Source: Pseudomonadota bacterium (GTDB lineage Bacteria > Pseudomonadota > Alphaproteobacteria > Sphingomonadales > SMXR01). From it: a DNA stretch of 5,062 nucleotides. The stretch is taken from positions 1,959-7,020 of the forward strand of contig JACZYI010000101.1 of assembly GCA_022571175.1 (NCBI GenBank). The letters run 5' to 3'. Each line of letters begins with the position of its first letter. The first letter of the stretch is position 1. Position numbers and translations under genes: made by a program. The notes below the pieces were generated by a model. That model was not told the DNA's origin. It searched no databases and saw only the letters and a program-made list of their open reading frames with translations. This document shows positions 1 through 5,062 of this stretch, piece after piece.

Positions 1-1717
1 ATCCCCCTCCGGGCTGGCCAACACAGCCGCACATCACCAACATATTGATGATGCCACGATAGGTCATGTCCATGTGGTACCAGTGGTTCAATCCGGCCCC
101 CAGGATCACCATGGACTTGCCTTTGGTCTTGTCGGCGTTTTCGGCGAAAGCTCTGGCGACGGCGATTACATTTTCGCGCGACACCCCGGTAATGGTTTCC
201 TGCCAGGCCGGGGTATAAGGGATATCATCATCATAGGAGGTGGCAATATTGCTGCCACCGAGACCCCGGTCGATACCATAATTGGCCACGAACAGATCAA
301 AAACAGTCGTGGCATAACTTTCACCATCCTTGAGTTTGAATTTTTTGACCGGCACGCGGCGATATAGAATGCTGTCATGCGAAGTGGGGGTGAAGACATC
401 ATGCTCTTTATTGCCAAAATAAGGAAAGGCCACTTCAACCACTGCATCATGATCGTCCAGAAGCGATTTTCTGAGGAATACATCTTCGCCCCGGGATGAT
501 TTTTCTTCCAAATTCCACTGTCCGGAGCCGTCCCATCTGAAACCAACGGACCCCTGGGGGGCCACCAGATCATCTGTTTTGTCATCTATGGCAACGGTCT
601 TCCAGTCCGCGTTCTTGTCCTCACCCAGATCGCCTTCAAAATCGGAAGTTCTGAGTAAGCGTCCGGGGACATATCCCTCTCCTTTTTTCTCCATTTGAAC
701 CAGGAAAGGAAAATCCGAAAATCTGCGGGTATAATCTTCGAAATAGTCGCTCTGTTTGTCTATATGAAATTCTTTCAGAATCACATGGCCAAAAGCCATG
801 GCCAATGCCGCGTCTGTGCCCTGTTTGGGTGAGAGCCAGAGATCGGCAAATTTCGATGCCTCACTGTAATCCGGGCAGATAACCACGCTCTTGGTACCCT
901 TGTAACGCACTTCCGTATAGAAATGCGCATCGGGTGTCCGAGTTTGCGGCACATTGGAGCCCCACAACATCAGGAAGCCTGAATTATACCAGTCAGCGCT
1001 CTCGGGAACATCCGTTTGCTCACCCCATGTTTGGGGGCTCGAGGGTGGCAAATCGCAATACCAGTCATAAAAGCTGAGCGAAGTGCCGCCCAGAAGCGAC
1101 ACATAACGGCTGCCTGCTGCGTAGGAAACCATGGACATGGCGGGAATGGGTGAAAAGCCCGCCACCCGGTCGGGTCCATAGGTTTTAATCGTGTAGGCGT
1201 TCGCGGCGGCAATTATTTCATTCACTTCATCCCAGTGGGACCGGACGAAGCCACCCATGCCGCGAACCACTTTATAGCTCCTGGATTTATCGGCATCTTC
1301 CATGATTGAGGCCCAGGCCTTTACCGGAGCCCGGGTTTCCCGCGCCTCCCGCCATAATTTTAAAAGCCGTTTGCGGACCAGGGGATATTTGAGGCGATTG
1401 GCAGAATAAAGATACCAGGAATAACTGGCGCCTCTGGCACAACCCCTTGGCTCATGATTGGGCATTTCCGGATGGGTGCGGGGATAATCCGTCTGCTGTG
1501 TTTCCCAGGTAACAATTCCACCCTTGACGTAAATTTTCCAACTGCAGGAACCTGTACAATTCACACCATGTGTTGAGCGCACAATTTTGTCATGTTGCCA
1601 GCGCTTGCGATAGGCATCTTCCCAACTTCGGTCTTCACGTGTGGTTATTCCATAGCCGTCAGAAAAACTGCCGATGTTCTTCCGGAAGAAGGTCAGCCGA
1701 TCAAGAAAGTGACTCAT
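1..1717 (-). CDS. narG: Respiratory nitrate reductase alpha subunit NarG, 3'-truncated by window edge
   Basis: This is the catalytic molybdenum subunit of membrane-bound NarGHI, which reduces nitrate to nitrite on the cytoplasmic face with electrons passed from quinol via NarI and NarH. A minus-strand reading frame without stops gives 572 codons before the left edge. NarG is usually about 1,200-1,250 residues, so a little under half is visible. Seen directly: the N-terminal MSHFLDRL, then the FS0 [4Fe-4S] ligand set His50-Cys54-Cys58 (THGVNCTGSCSW) and Cys93 (EPRGCARGASYSW), then FYDWYCDLPP with Asp222 at the position of the known Mo ligand, and WGSNVPQTRTPDAHF and GAGLNHWYHMDM near the cut end. 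The His ligand in FS0 is the NarG hallmark that separates it from Nap/Nas enzymes. The N-terminus has only a twin-arginine-like remnant (RLTFFRKN) and no full signal peptide, as expected for a cytoplasmic-facing enzyme. The start is supported by AAGGAG six nt upstream and by alignment to the family N-terminus. It lies 28 nt after narK2. No frameshift or missing ligand is seen. narHJI should follow outside the window. Confidence 0.97.
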   Translation of the reverse strand, partial: MSHFLDRLTFFRKNIGSFSDGYGITTREDRSWEDAYRKRWQHDKIVRSTHGVNCTGSCSWKIYVKGGIVTWETQQTDYPRTHPEMPNHEPRGCARGASYSWYLYSANRLKYPLVRKRLLKLWREARETRAPVKAWASIMEDADKSRSYKVVRGMGGFVRSHWDEVNEIIAAANAYTIKTYGPDRVAGFSPIPAMSMVSYAAGSRYVSLLGGTSLSFYDWYCDLPPSSPQTWGEQTDVPESADWYNSGFLMLWGSNVPQTRTPDAHFYTEVRYKGTKSVVICPDYSEASKFADLWLSPKQGTDAALAMAFGHVILKEFHIDKQSDYFEDYTRRFSDFPFLVQMEKKGEGYVPGRLLRTSDFEGDLGEDKNADWKTVAIDDKTDDLVAPQGSVGFRWDGSGQWNLEEKSSRGEDVFLRKSLLDDHDAVVEVAFPYFGNKEHDVFTPTSHDSILYRRVPVKKFKLKDGESYATTVFDLFVANYGIDRGLGGSNIATSYDDDIPYTPAWQETITGVSRENVIAVARAFAENADKTKGKSMVILGAGLNHWYHMDMTYRGIINMLVMCGCVGQPGGG

Positions 1718-1723
1718 ATTTTT

Positions 1724-1729
1724 CTCCTT
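1724..1729 (-). promoter_or_regulatory. Shine-Dalgarno of narG
   Basis: AAGGAG on the minus strand, six nt (AAAAAT) before the ATG at 1717. It lies in the 28-nt narK2-narG gap and fixes the narG start. It is strong, consistent with independent ribosome loading on narG within a polycistronic message. Confidence 0.85.
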
Positions 1730-1745
1730 ACCCCAACAATTGGTC

Positions 1746-3356
1746 TCAGGGGTTTTTCACATAGGCATTGGGTCTCAGATAAAACCACCAGTTGATGATG
1801 ATGCAGAATAAATAAAATGCAGCAAAACTGTAAAGCGCATATTCAGGTGTTGCCGCATTGATCTCTTCACCAAATACTTTGGGAATGAAGAATGCACCAT
1901 ATGCAGCAATTGCTGATGTCCACCCGAGTACCGGACCGGCCTGTTCTTTGTTGAAAACCACAGCAATCGTTCTGAAAGTGGATCCATTTCCGATTCCGGT
2001 GGCCGTAAAGAGCGCCAGGAAGAGCAGAAAGAAGGGCAGGAAATAGTCTTCAGGCGTCGCTGACTGATAGGCCAGCTTCATGTAATAGGCCACACCCAAA
2101 GCGCTTGCCACCATAACAACTGAAATGATCTGGGTCACTTTCGCCCCACCAATCTTGTCAGCAATCATGCCACCGATCGGTCGTATAAGGGCACCAATGA
2201 AGGGGCCCATCCAGGCATACATCAAAGCACTCGGGCCATTGGGATTTGGCGTTGTATGGGTCATGATCCCGTCGGGACCAATAATGTGACTAAAACCATA
2301 AATAACCTTGATCGCCAATGGAAATGCTGCCGAAAAGCCGATGAATGATCCGAAAGTCATGGTGTAGATAATGGTCATGGCCCAGGTATGTTTGTTGTTA
2401 AAAATTTTGTATTGGCGCTTGAGATTGTTGTGAACCCCACCCGGAATAAGCCAGAGCAATCCAACCGTAAGGACAATGACCAGAGGCAAAACAATATATT
2501 TACTGAGTTCAATTCCAGCACCCCCTATCGCTGCAGGCAATAGCAGCCAGATGCCGAAGACTGCGGTCAGAAGACCAATGCCAAGCATCAGTAGAATTTT
2601 AGAAAATGCTGCGAAAGGTGAACCAACATTCGGAGAGACATGCTCGTCAGAAATATTATTCATGCCAAACCAGGCAGCAATCGAGAGGGGCACCAACAGC
2701 ACAACCCATACAAAGCCTGCGTTGTGAAGCCAGGTCTCGGAGCCGGCAGCGATCTTTCCTATGAGTGTTCCACTGGTACTTTCCAGGATCATGGATCCAC
2801 CGCCAAAAATGGAGAGTGTCATCATTAATGGAATCAGCACTTGCATGGTGGTGACGCCAAAATTGCCCAGGCCGGCATTCAGCCCCAGGGACAGACCCTG
2901 GATGCGTTTCGGGAAAAAGAAACTGATATTGGACATGGAAGAGGCAAAATTTCCGCCTCCCAAACCCGATAAAAGAGCCATCAACTGGAAAATCCAGAGC
3001 GGGGTGTCCTTATCCAGCAGAAAATATCCGGTTCCTGCAGCCGGCAGGATCAGCAAAGCAGTGGTCAGAAAAATCGTATTCCGCCCGCCGGCAAGGCGGA
3101 TGAAGAAGGTGCTGGGAATTCGGAGTGTGGCTCCGGACAGGCCTGCAATTGCCAGTAGGGTGAAAAGCTCGCTTTGGGCAAAAGGAAAGCCAAGATTGAG
3201 CATTTGCACGGTAATGATGCCCCAATAGAGCCAGACCGCAAATCCACACAGCAGACAGGGTATGGATATCCAGAGATTCCGGTTGGCAATCTTCTTGCCT
3301 TTTTCTTCCCAGAATTCTTTGTCTTCCGGGTTCCAACCTGATAAATCCGATGCCAT
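1746..3356 (-). CDS. narK2: NarK2-type nitrate/nitrite transporter (MFS, long form with probable 14 helices)
   Basis: Inner-membrane major facilitator of the nitrate/nitrite porter family, 536 residues. NarK2-type members are known to exchange external nitrate for internal nitrite. The N-terminus (SGWNPEDKEFW, then NRNLWISIP leading into helix 1) is typical of proteobacterial NarK2. The two substrate-binding arginines of NarK are present: Arg79 in ATLRIP (helix 2) and Arg392 in GPFIGALIRPIGG (helix 8). The two nitrate-signature stretches are GLGGGNFASSMSNISFFFPK through LGLNAGLGNFG (about 131-167) and ATGIGNGSTFRTIA (about 452-465). Unlike E. coli NarK (463 residues), the loop between helices 6 and 7 (about 235-322) carries two extra hydrophobic stretches, about 253-277 and 287-305. 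This predicts 14 helices with both ends still cytoplasmic. A Gly/Pro/His-containing loop (about 353-378) precedes helix 8. The gene starts 10 nt after narK1 in another frame, so the two carriers are separate proteins and not a Paracoccus-like fusion. Family assignment is firm; exchange activity is inferred. Confidence 0.93.
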   Translation of the reverse strand: MASDLSGWNPEDKEFWEEKGKKIANRNLWISIPCLLCGFAVWLYWGIITVQMLNLGFPFAQSELFTLLAIAGLSGATLRIPSTFFIRLAGGRNTIFLTTALLILPAAGTGYFLLDKDTPLWIFQLMALLSGLGGGNFASSMSNISFFFPKRIQGLSLGLNAGLGNFGVTTMQVLIPLMMTLSIFGGGSMILESTSGTLIGKIAAGSETWLHNAGFVWVVLLVPLSIAAWFGMNNISDEHVSPNVGSPFAAFSKILLMLGIGLLTAVFGIWLLLPAAIGGAGIELSKYIVLPLVIVLTVGLLWLIPGGVHNNLKRQYKIFNNKHTWAMTIIYTMTFGSFIGFSAAFPLAIKVIYGFSHIIGPDGIMTHTTPNPNGPSALMYAWMGPFIGALIRPIGGMIADKIGGAKVTQIISVVMVASALGVAYYMKLAYQSATPEDYFLPFFLLFLALFTATGIGNGSTFRTIAVVFNKEQAGPVLGWTSAIAAYGAFFIPKVFGEEINAATPEYALYSFAAFYLFCIIINWWFYLRPNAYVKNP

Positions 3357-3361
3357 TCAGG

Positions 3362-3368
3362 CCTCCTT
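3362..3368 (-). promoter_or_regulatory. Shine-Dalgarno of narK2, overlapping narK1 stop
   Basis: AAGGAGG on the minus strand, five nt before the narK2 ATG (3356). Its first bases are the last two of the narK1 TAA stop (3367-3369), giving TAAGGAGGCCTGAATG. The placement suggests that terminating narK1 ribosomes can feed narK2 initiation, helping keep the two carriers at matched levels (inference). Confidence 0.85.
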
Positions 3369-4707
3369 ACGCTTTTTGTGACATTGTCACAGCGTGACAA
3401 TCTTCGTGCAGTTCCTGCATTTCAGGAAACTGTGGCAATGTGAGAAGAGCAGGCACAAGTTTGCGCTCCATAATACGTATTGAAAAATGCATCCAGACAA
3501 GGGCAATTGAGACCAGCAGGAACAAGAGCATGAAACAGCTGGTCCAGACACCCACCAGATCGTTCATAACCCCAAAGGTGATGGGCAGGATGAAGCCGCC
3601 GAGGCCTCCAATCATGCCCACGAGGCCACCCACCGAGCCAACATGTTCGGCGTAATAGACGGGGATGTGCTTATAGACAGCAGCCTTGCCCAGCGACATG
3701 AAAAACCCGAGGAAAATCGTCAGGATGACAAAGGGAACGATTCCGATTGTGATATTAAATTCTATGGGGCCTTCAATCCCCTGGACTATGTAAGACGTTG
3801 AGGGGTAGCTCAGGAAGAAGCAAATCACGATCGATGCTATAAATGTCCAGTACATGATTGATCGTGCGCCCCAACGATCCGATAACCAGCCACCTAGCGC
3901 CCGGAAAATGGAGCCAGGTAGTGCATAGCAGGCTGCTAACATCCCTGCTGTCACAATGTCTACGCCATAGACACCCACATAATATCGAGGCAGCCATAGC
4001 GCCAGAGCGACGAAAGCGCCGAAAACGAAAAAATAATATAGTGAAAAACGCCACACCTGCAGCCTTCTCAGGGGGGTCATTTGCATGAGTACAGAGACCG
4101 GCTTTTCACCGGATTTTTTGCGGAAGGAGGTTACGGGATCTTCCTTGGATAAAAGGAAAAACAAGATCGCAGTTATCGCCAAAATCACTGAATAAATCTG
4201 CGCAGTCTGTTGCCACCCCAGAGCAACCACTAGGAAAGGAGCGCCGAAATTAGTGAAAGCTGCCCCCACATTGCCCATGCCGAAAATCCCGAGCGCTGTC
4301 CCCTGTTGGCCTTTCTTGTACCACCGAGATACATAGGCGATGCCAACTGCGAATGATCCGCCAGCCAGCCCCACCCCCAGGGCTGCTATCAAAAACATGG
4401 GGTAGGTGGAAACTGTACTCAACAACCAAACGGCGATTGATGTGGCTAGCATTAACAGGGAAAAAACAAGTCTTCCCCCATACTGGTCTGTCCATATACC
4501 GAGAAATATGCGGCTGAGTGATCCCGTCAATATGGGTGTTGCTACCAGAACACCAAACTGGGTGTCCGAGAGACCCAGATCTTCCCTGATTTGAAGGCCG
4601 ATAATTGAAAAAATAGTCCAGACAGCAAAACACATGGTGAAAGCAAATGTACTTAAACCCAAAGCTAAATTTTGTTTTCCTCCGCTTACGTCTTCCATTT
4701 CGTTCAT
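3367..4707 (-). CDS. narK1: NarK1-type nitrate transporter (MFS, 12 helices)
   Basis: Inner-membrane major facilitator of the nitrate/nitrite porter family, 446 residues. The NarK1 type is known from Paracoccus and Pseudomonas as proton-linked nitrate uptake. A roughly 16-residue cytoplasmic N-terminus (MNEMEDVSGGKQNLAL) is followed by about 12 hydrophobic segments: six to about residue 187, a charged central loop (about 187-219, KEDPVTSFRKKSGEKP), then six more to about 409. Arg66 in GSLSRIFLG and Arg269 in GSIFRALGGW sit where NarK uses arginines to bind nitrate. MFS motif A appears as GIWTDQYGGR (70-79) and again as GWLSDRWGAR. Signature-like stretches are LAGGSFAVGIAYVSRWY with GIFGMGNVGAAF (to about 151), and GSVGGLVGMIGGLGGF (about 357-372). 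A polar C-terminal tail of about 35 residues ends HEDCHAVTMSQKA. The first ATG is preferred over Met4 because AGAGG lies six nt upstream. It is the first gene of the unit, with narK2 10 nt downstream. The family is firm; the symport mechanism is inferred from subtype. Confidence 0.92.
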   Translation of the reverse strand: MNEMEDVSGGKQNLALGLSTFAFTMCFAVWTIFSIIGLQIREDLGLSDTQFGVLVATPILTGSLSRIFLGIWTDQYGGRLVFSLLMLATSIAVWLLSTVSTYPMFLIAALGVGLAGGSFAVGIAYVSRWYKKGQQGTALGIFGMGNVGAAFTNFGAPFLVVALGWQQTAQIYSVILAITAILFFLLSKEDPVTSFRKKSGEKPVSVLMQMTPLRRLQVWRFSLYYFFVFGAFVALALWLPRYYVGVYGVDIVTAGMLAACYALPGSIFRALGGWLSDRWGARSIMYWTFIASIVICFFLSYPSTSYIVQGIEGPIEFNITIGIVPFVILTIFLGFFMSLGKAAVYKHIPVYYAEHVGSVGGLVGMIGGLGGFILPITFGVMNDLVGVWTSCFMLLFLLVSIALVWMHFSIRIMERKLVPALLTLPQFPEMQELHEDCHAVTMSQKA

Positions 4708-4713
4708 TCTGTG

Positions 4714-4718
4714 CCTCT
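4714..4718 (-). promoter_or_regulatory. Weak Shine-Dalgarno of narK1
   Basis: AGAGG on the minus strand, six nt before the ATG at 4707. It is clearly weaker than the AAGGAG(G) sites of the two downstream genes, so narK1 may be translated less efficiently or depend on coupling to something upstream. It decides between Met1 and Met4 of the narK1 frame. Confidence 0.55.
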
Positions 4719-4747
4719 AAAGCCTATTGACGAAAAATGAGAATGAC

Positions 4748-4757
4748 GTGAATTCAC
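4748..4757. repeat. 10-bp perfect palindrome in narK1 leader
   Basis: GTGAATTCAC is its own reverse complement. It lies just downstream of the predicted transcription start (about 4765) and 40 nt before the narK1 start codon. It does not match the FNR consensus. It could be an accessory operator half or a chance palindrome around an EcoRI-type core. No flanking bases extend it. Confidence 0.3.
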
Positions 4758-4770
4758 CATCTCTCGGCCC

Positions 4771-4776
4771 TTTATT
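4771..4776 (-). promoter_or_regulatory. Putative -10 element of the narK1K2G promoter
   Basis: AATAAA on the minus strand matches TATAAT at four of six positions. It begins 23 nt after the end of the FNR-type box. With the box centred at -41.5, as in class II FNR-activated promoters, this hexamer would fall at about -11 to -6 and transcription would start near 4765, leaving a leader of about 57 nt. A conventional -35 element is not evident, as expected when the activator overlaps it. Position is inferred from spacing. Confidence 0.45.
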
Positions 4777-4799
4777 GGCACAAAGGGGAAGCAACGAAA

Positions 4800-4813
4800 T
4801 TGATTCAAATCAA
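4800..4813 (-). promoter_or_regulatory. FNR/ANR/NarR-type operator (perfect palindrome)
   Basis: The sequence TTGATTCAAATCAA is an exact TTGAT-N4-ATCAA match, and its four-base spacer is not constrained. It is the consensus for FNR and relatives (ANR, NarR, NNR/DNR), which activate nitrate and denitrification genes under oxygen limitation or in response to nitrate/nitrite or NO. The centre lies about 100 nt before the narK1 start codon, and a -10-like hexamer sits at class II spacing downstream. Which family member binds cannot be told from the site alone. Confidence 0.88.
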
Positions 4814-4960
4814 AAGGAAAAATAAAAGACAGATCAGCGGATACAGGTTCCTTTCCCCTGCCCGGGACCTCTCTCCTCGCTGGTACATTTAGTCAGTTGC
4901 CCTGTGGTAGAGAATGGACATCTTCAAGCGACTGCCCCCTTCACTTCACATAACTGCTTC

Positions 4961-4978
4961 TTATGCGAGTTTGCATAA
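4961..4978. repeat. Inverted repeat, 6-bp arms with 6-nt spacer
   Basis: TTATGC at 4961-4966 and GCATAA at 4973-4978 are exact reverse complements around GAGTTT. The symmetry and spacing would suit a dimeric helix-turn-helix regulator. It lies about 160 bp upstream of the FNR-type box. No T-tract follows, so it is not a typical terminator. Chance occurrence is possible for arms this short. Confidence 0.35.
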
Positions 4979-5034
4979 AGGGGATTATCAAGGCCTAGCA
5001 GCTTGCGTAGGTCGAAAAGGTTTAACTCAAAAGA

Positions 5035-5058
5035 GTCCGCTATTAGCCATAAGCGGAC
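5035..5058. repeat. GC-rich inverted repeat, 7-bp arms
   Basis: GTCCGCT (5035-5041) pairs perfectly with AGCGGAC (5052-5058) across a 10-nt spacer. The pairing can be extended inward as TAT/ATA (5041-5043 with 5049-5051) if one A is bulged. It lies at the right edge, away from the nar promoter. It may be a terminator stem of a neighbouring gene (no T-run within the window) or a copy of a dispersed intergenic palindrome. Only one copy is visible here. Confidence 0.45.
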
Positions 5059-5062
5059 ATTG

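Larger units (their letters stand above)
4704..4760 (-). other. Possible 18-codon upstream ORF overlapping the narK1 start
   Basis: In the narK1 leader an ATG at 4760 opens an 18-codon frame (MVNSRHSHFSSIGFRGTE). Its TGA shares bases with the narK1 ATG in an ATGA overlap. It is in a different frame from narK1, so it is not an N-terminal extension. If transcription begins where the FNR box predicts (about 4765), the uORF ATG would lie only about five nt from the 5' end and be near-leaderless; otherwise AAGGG about seven nt upstream could serve as a ribosome site. The peptide resembles nothing I know, and a frame this short could be chance. Recorded as a candidate only. Confidence 0.2.
4814..5062. 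other. Gene-poor region upstream of the nar promoter
   Basis: Together with the promoter and leader this makes 355 bases without a convincing gene. I checked both strands. On the minus strand only very short frames occur. On the plus strand a frame from 4914 stays open to the edge, but it lacks a good ribosome site and a recognisable product. The region holds inverted repeats at 4961-4978 and 5035-5058, and a looser imperfect pair AGGTTCC (4845-4851) / GGGACCT (4864-4870) with no T-run. No tRNA, terminator with a U-tract, riboswitch or mobile-element end is visible. Confidence 0.6.

Noticed and set aside
166..585. A 139-codon minus-strand frame, plus frames such as 74-367 (+) and 970-1212 (-).
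   Set aside because: They lie inside the uninterrupted narG frame, which carries conserved NarG motifs throughout. These are out-of-frame shadows.
1..1717. Periplasmic (Nap) or assimilatory (Nas) nitrate reductase as the identity of this gene.
   Set aside because: The His-X3-Cys-X3-Cys FS0 motif, the Asp at the Mo-ligand position, the lack of a complete Tat signal and the coupling to narK1/narK2 all point to NarG.
2761..3228. A 155-codon plus-strand frame opposite narK2.
   Set aside because: It is antisense to a well-conserved transporter with intact signature motifs. Its product is Lys/Arg/Pro-rich with no recognisable domain.
4845..4870. AGGTTCC/GGGACCT stem as a terminator.
   Set aside because: It has one G-T pair, a 12-nt loop and no following T-run on either strand, and no gene is seen ending there.
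4805..4888. A 27-codon minus-strand frame (MYQRGERSR...), ending in a hydrophobic run.
   Set aside because: There is no ribosome site, it lies upstream of the predicted transcription start, and its end overlaps the FNR-type operator.
4985..4998. TTGAT half-site on the minus strand as a second FNR box.
   Set aside because: Only one half matches; the partner half is CCCTT, not ATCAA.
4914..5062. A plus-strand frame starting MDIFKRLPPSL and open to the right edge (49 codons), possibly a divergent gene.
   Set aside because: There is no good Shine-Dalgarno and no recognised family. It runs through the inverted repeats at 4961-4978 and 5035-5058, which look non-coding. Sequence beyond the edge would be needed to rescue it.

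Overview
The window holds the front end of a respiratory nitrate reductase operon, read entirely on the minus strand. In transcription order (right to left) it contains a regulatory intergenic region, narK1, narK2, and the first 572 codons of narG, which is cut by the left edge. The organism is most probably a facultatively anaerobic, nitrate-respiring or denitrifying proteobacterium. The reasons are the narK1-narK2-narG order, the separate NarK1- and NarK2-type carriers, a proteobacterial FNR/ANR-type operator, and a NarG N-terminus that lines up closely with the enterobacterial enzyme. An alphaproteobacterium (Paracoccus/Brucella-like nar loci) is my best guess because of the NarK2 subtype, but a gammaproteobacterium is not excluded. 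Base composition is close to balanced, and nothing suggests recent transfer.

Layout: 4708-5062 is a gene-poor upstream region. It contains a perfect palindromic FNR-type box (4800-4813), a plausible -10 element (4771-4776), a short palindrome in the leader, a possible 18-codon upstream ORF touching the narK1 start, and two further inverted repeats near the right edge. 3367-4707 is narK1, 1746-3356 is narK2, and 1-1717 is the 5' part of narG. The genes are packed tightly: 10 nt between narK1 and narK2, and 28 nt between narK2 and narG. Each of the two downstream genes has a strong Shine-Dalgarno, and I see no internal terminator, so they read as one transcription unit that should continue into narH, narJ and narI beyond the left edge.

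Functional picture: when oxygen is low, an FNR/ANR/NarR-type activator would switch on the unit. NarK1 (NarK1-type, presumed proton-linked nitrate uptake) and NarK2 (presumed nitrate/nitrite exchange) bring nitrate into the cytoplasm. There NarG, the Mo-bisMGD subunit, reduces it to nitrite using quinol electrons delivered through NarI and NarH. Nitrite then leaves by exchange.

This is a recognisable, well-described system. I did not find a new one. The points worth a second look are the long, probably 14-helix NarK2, the unfused state of the NarK pair, the architecture of the promoter and leader, and the unexplained inverted repeats upstream.
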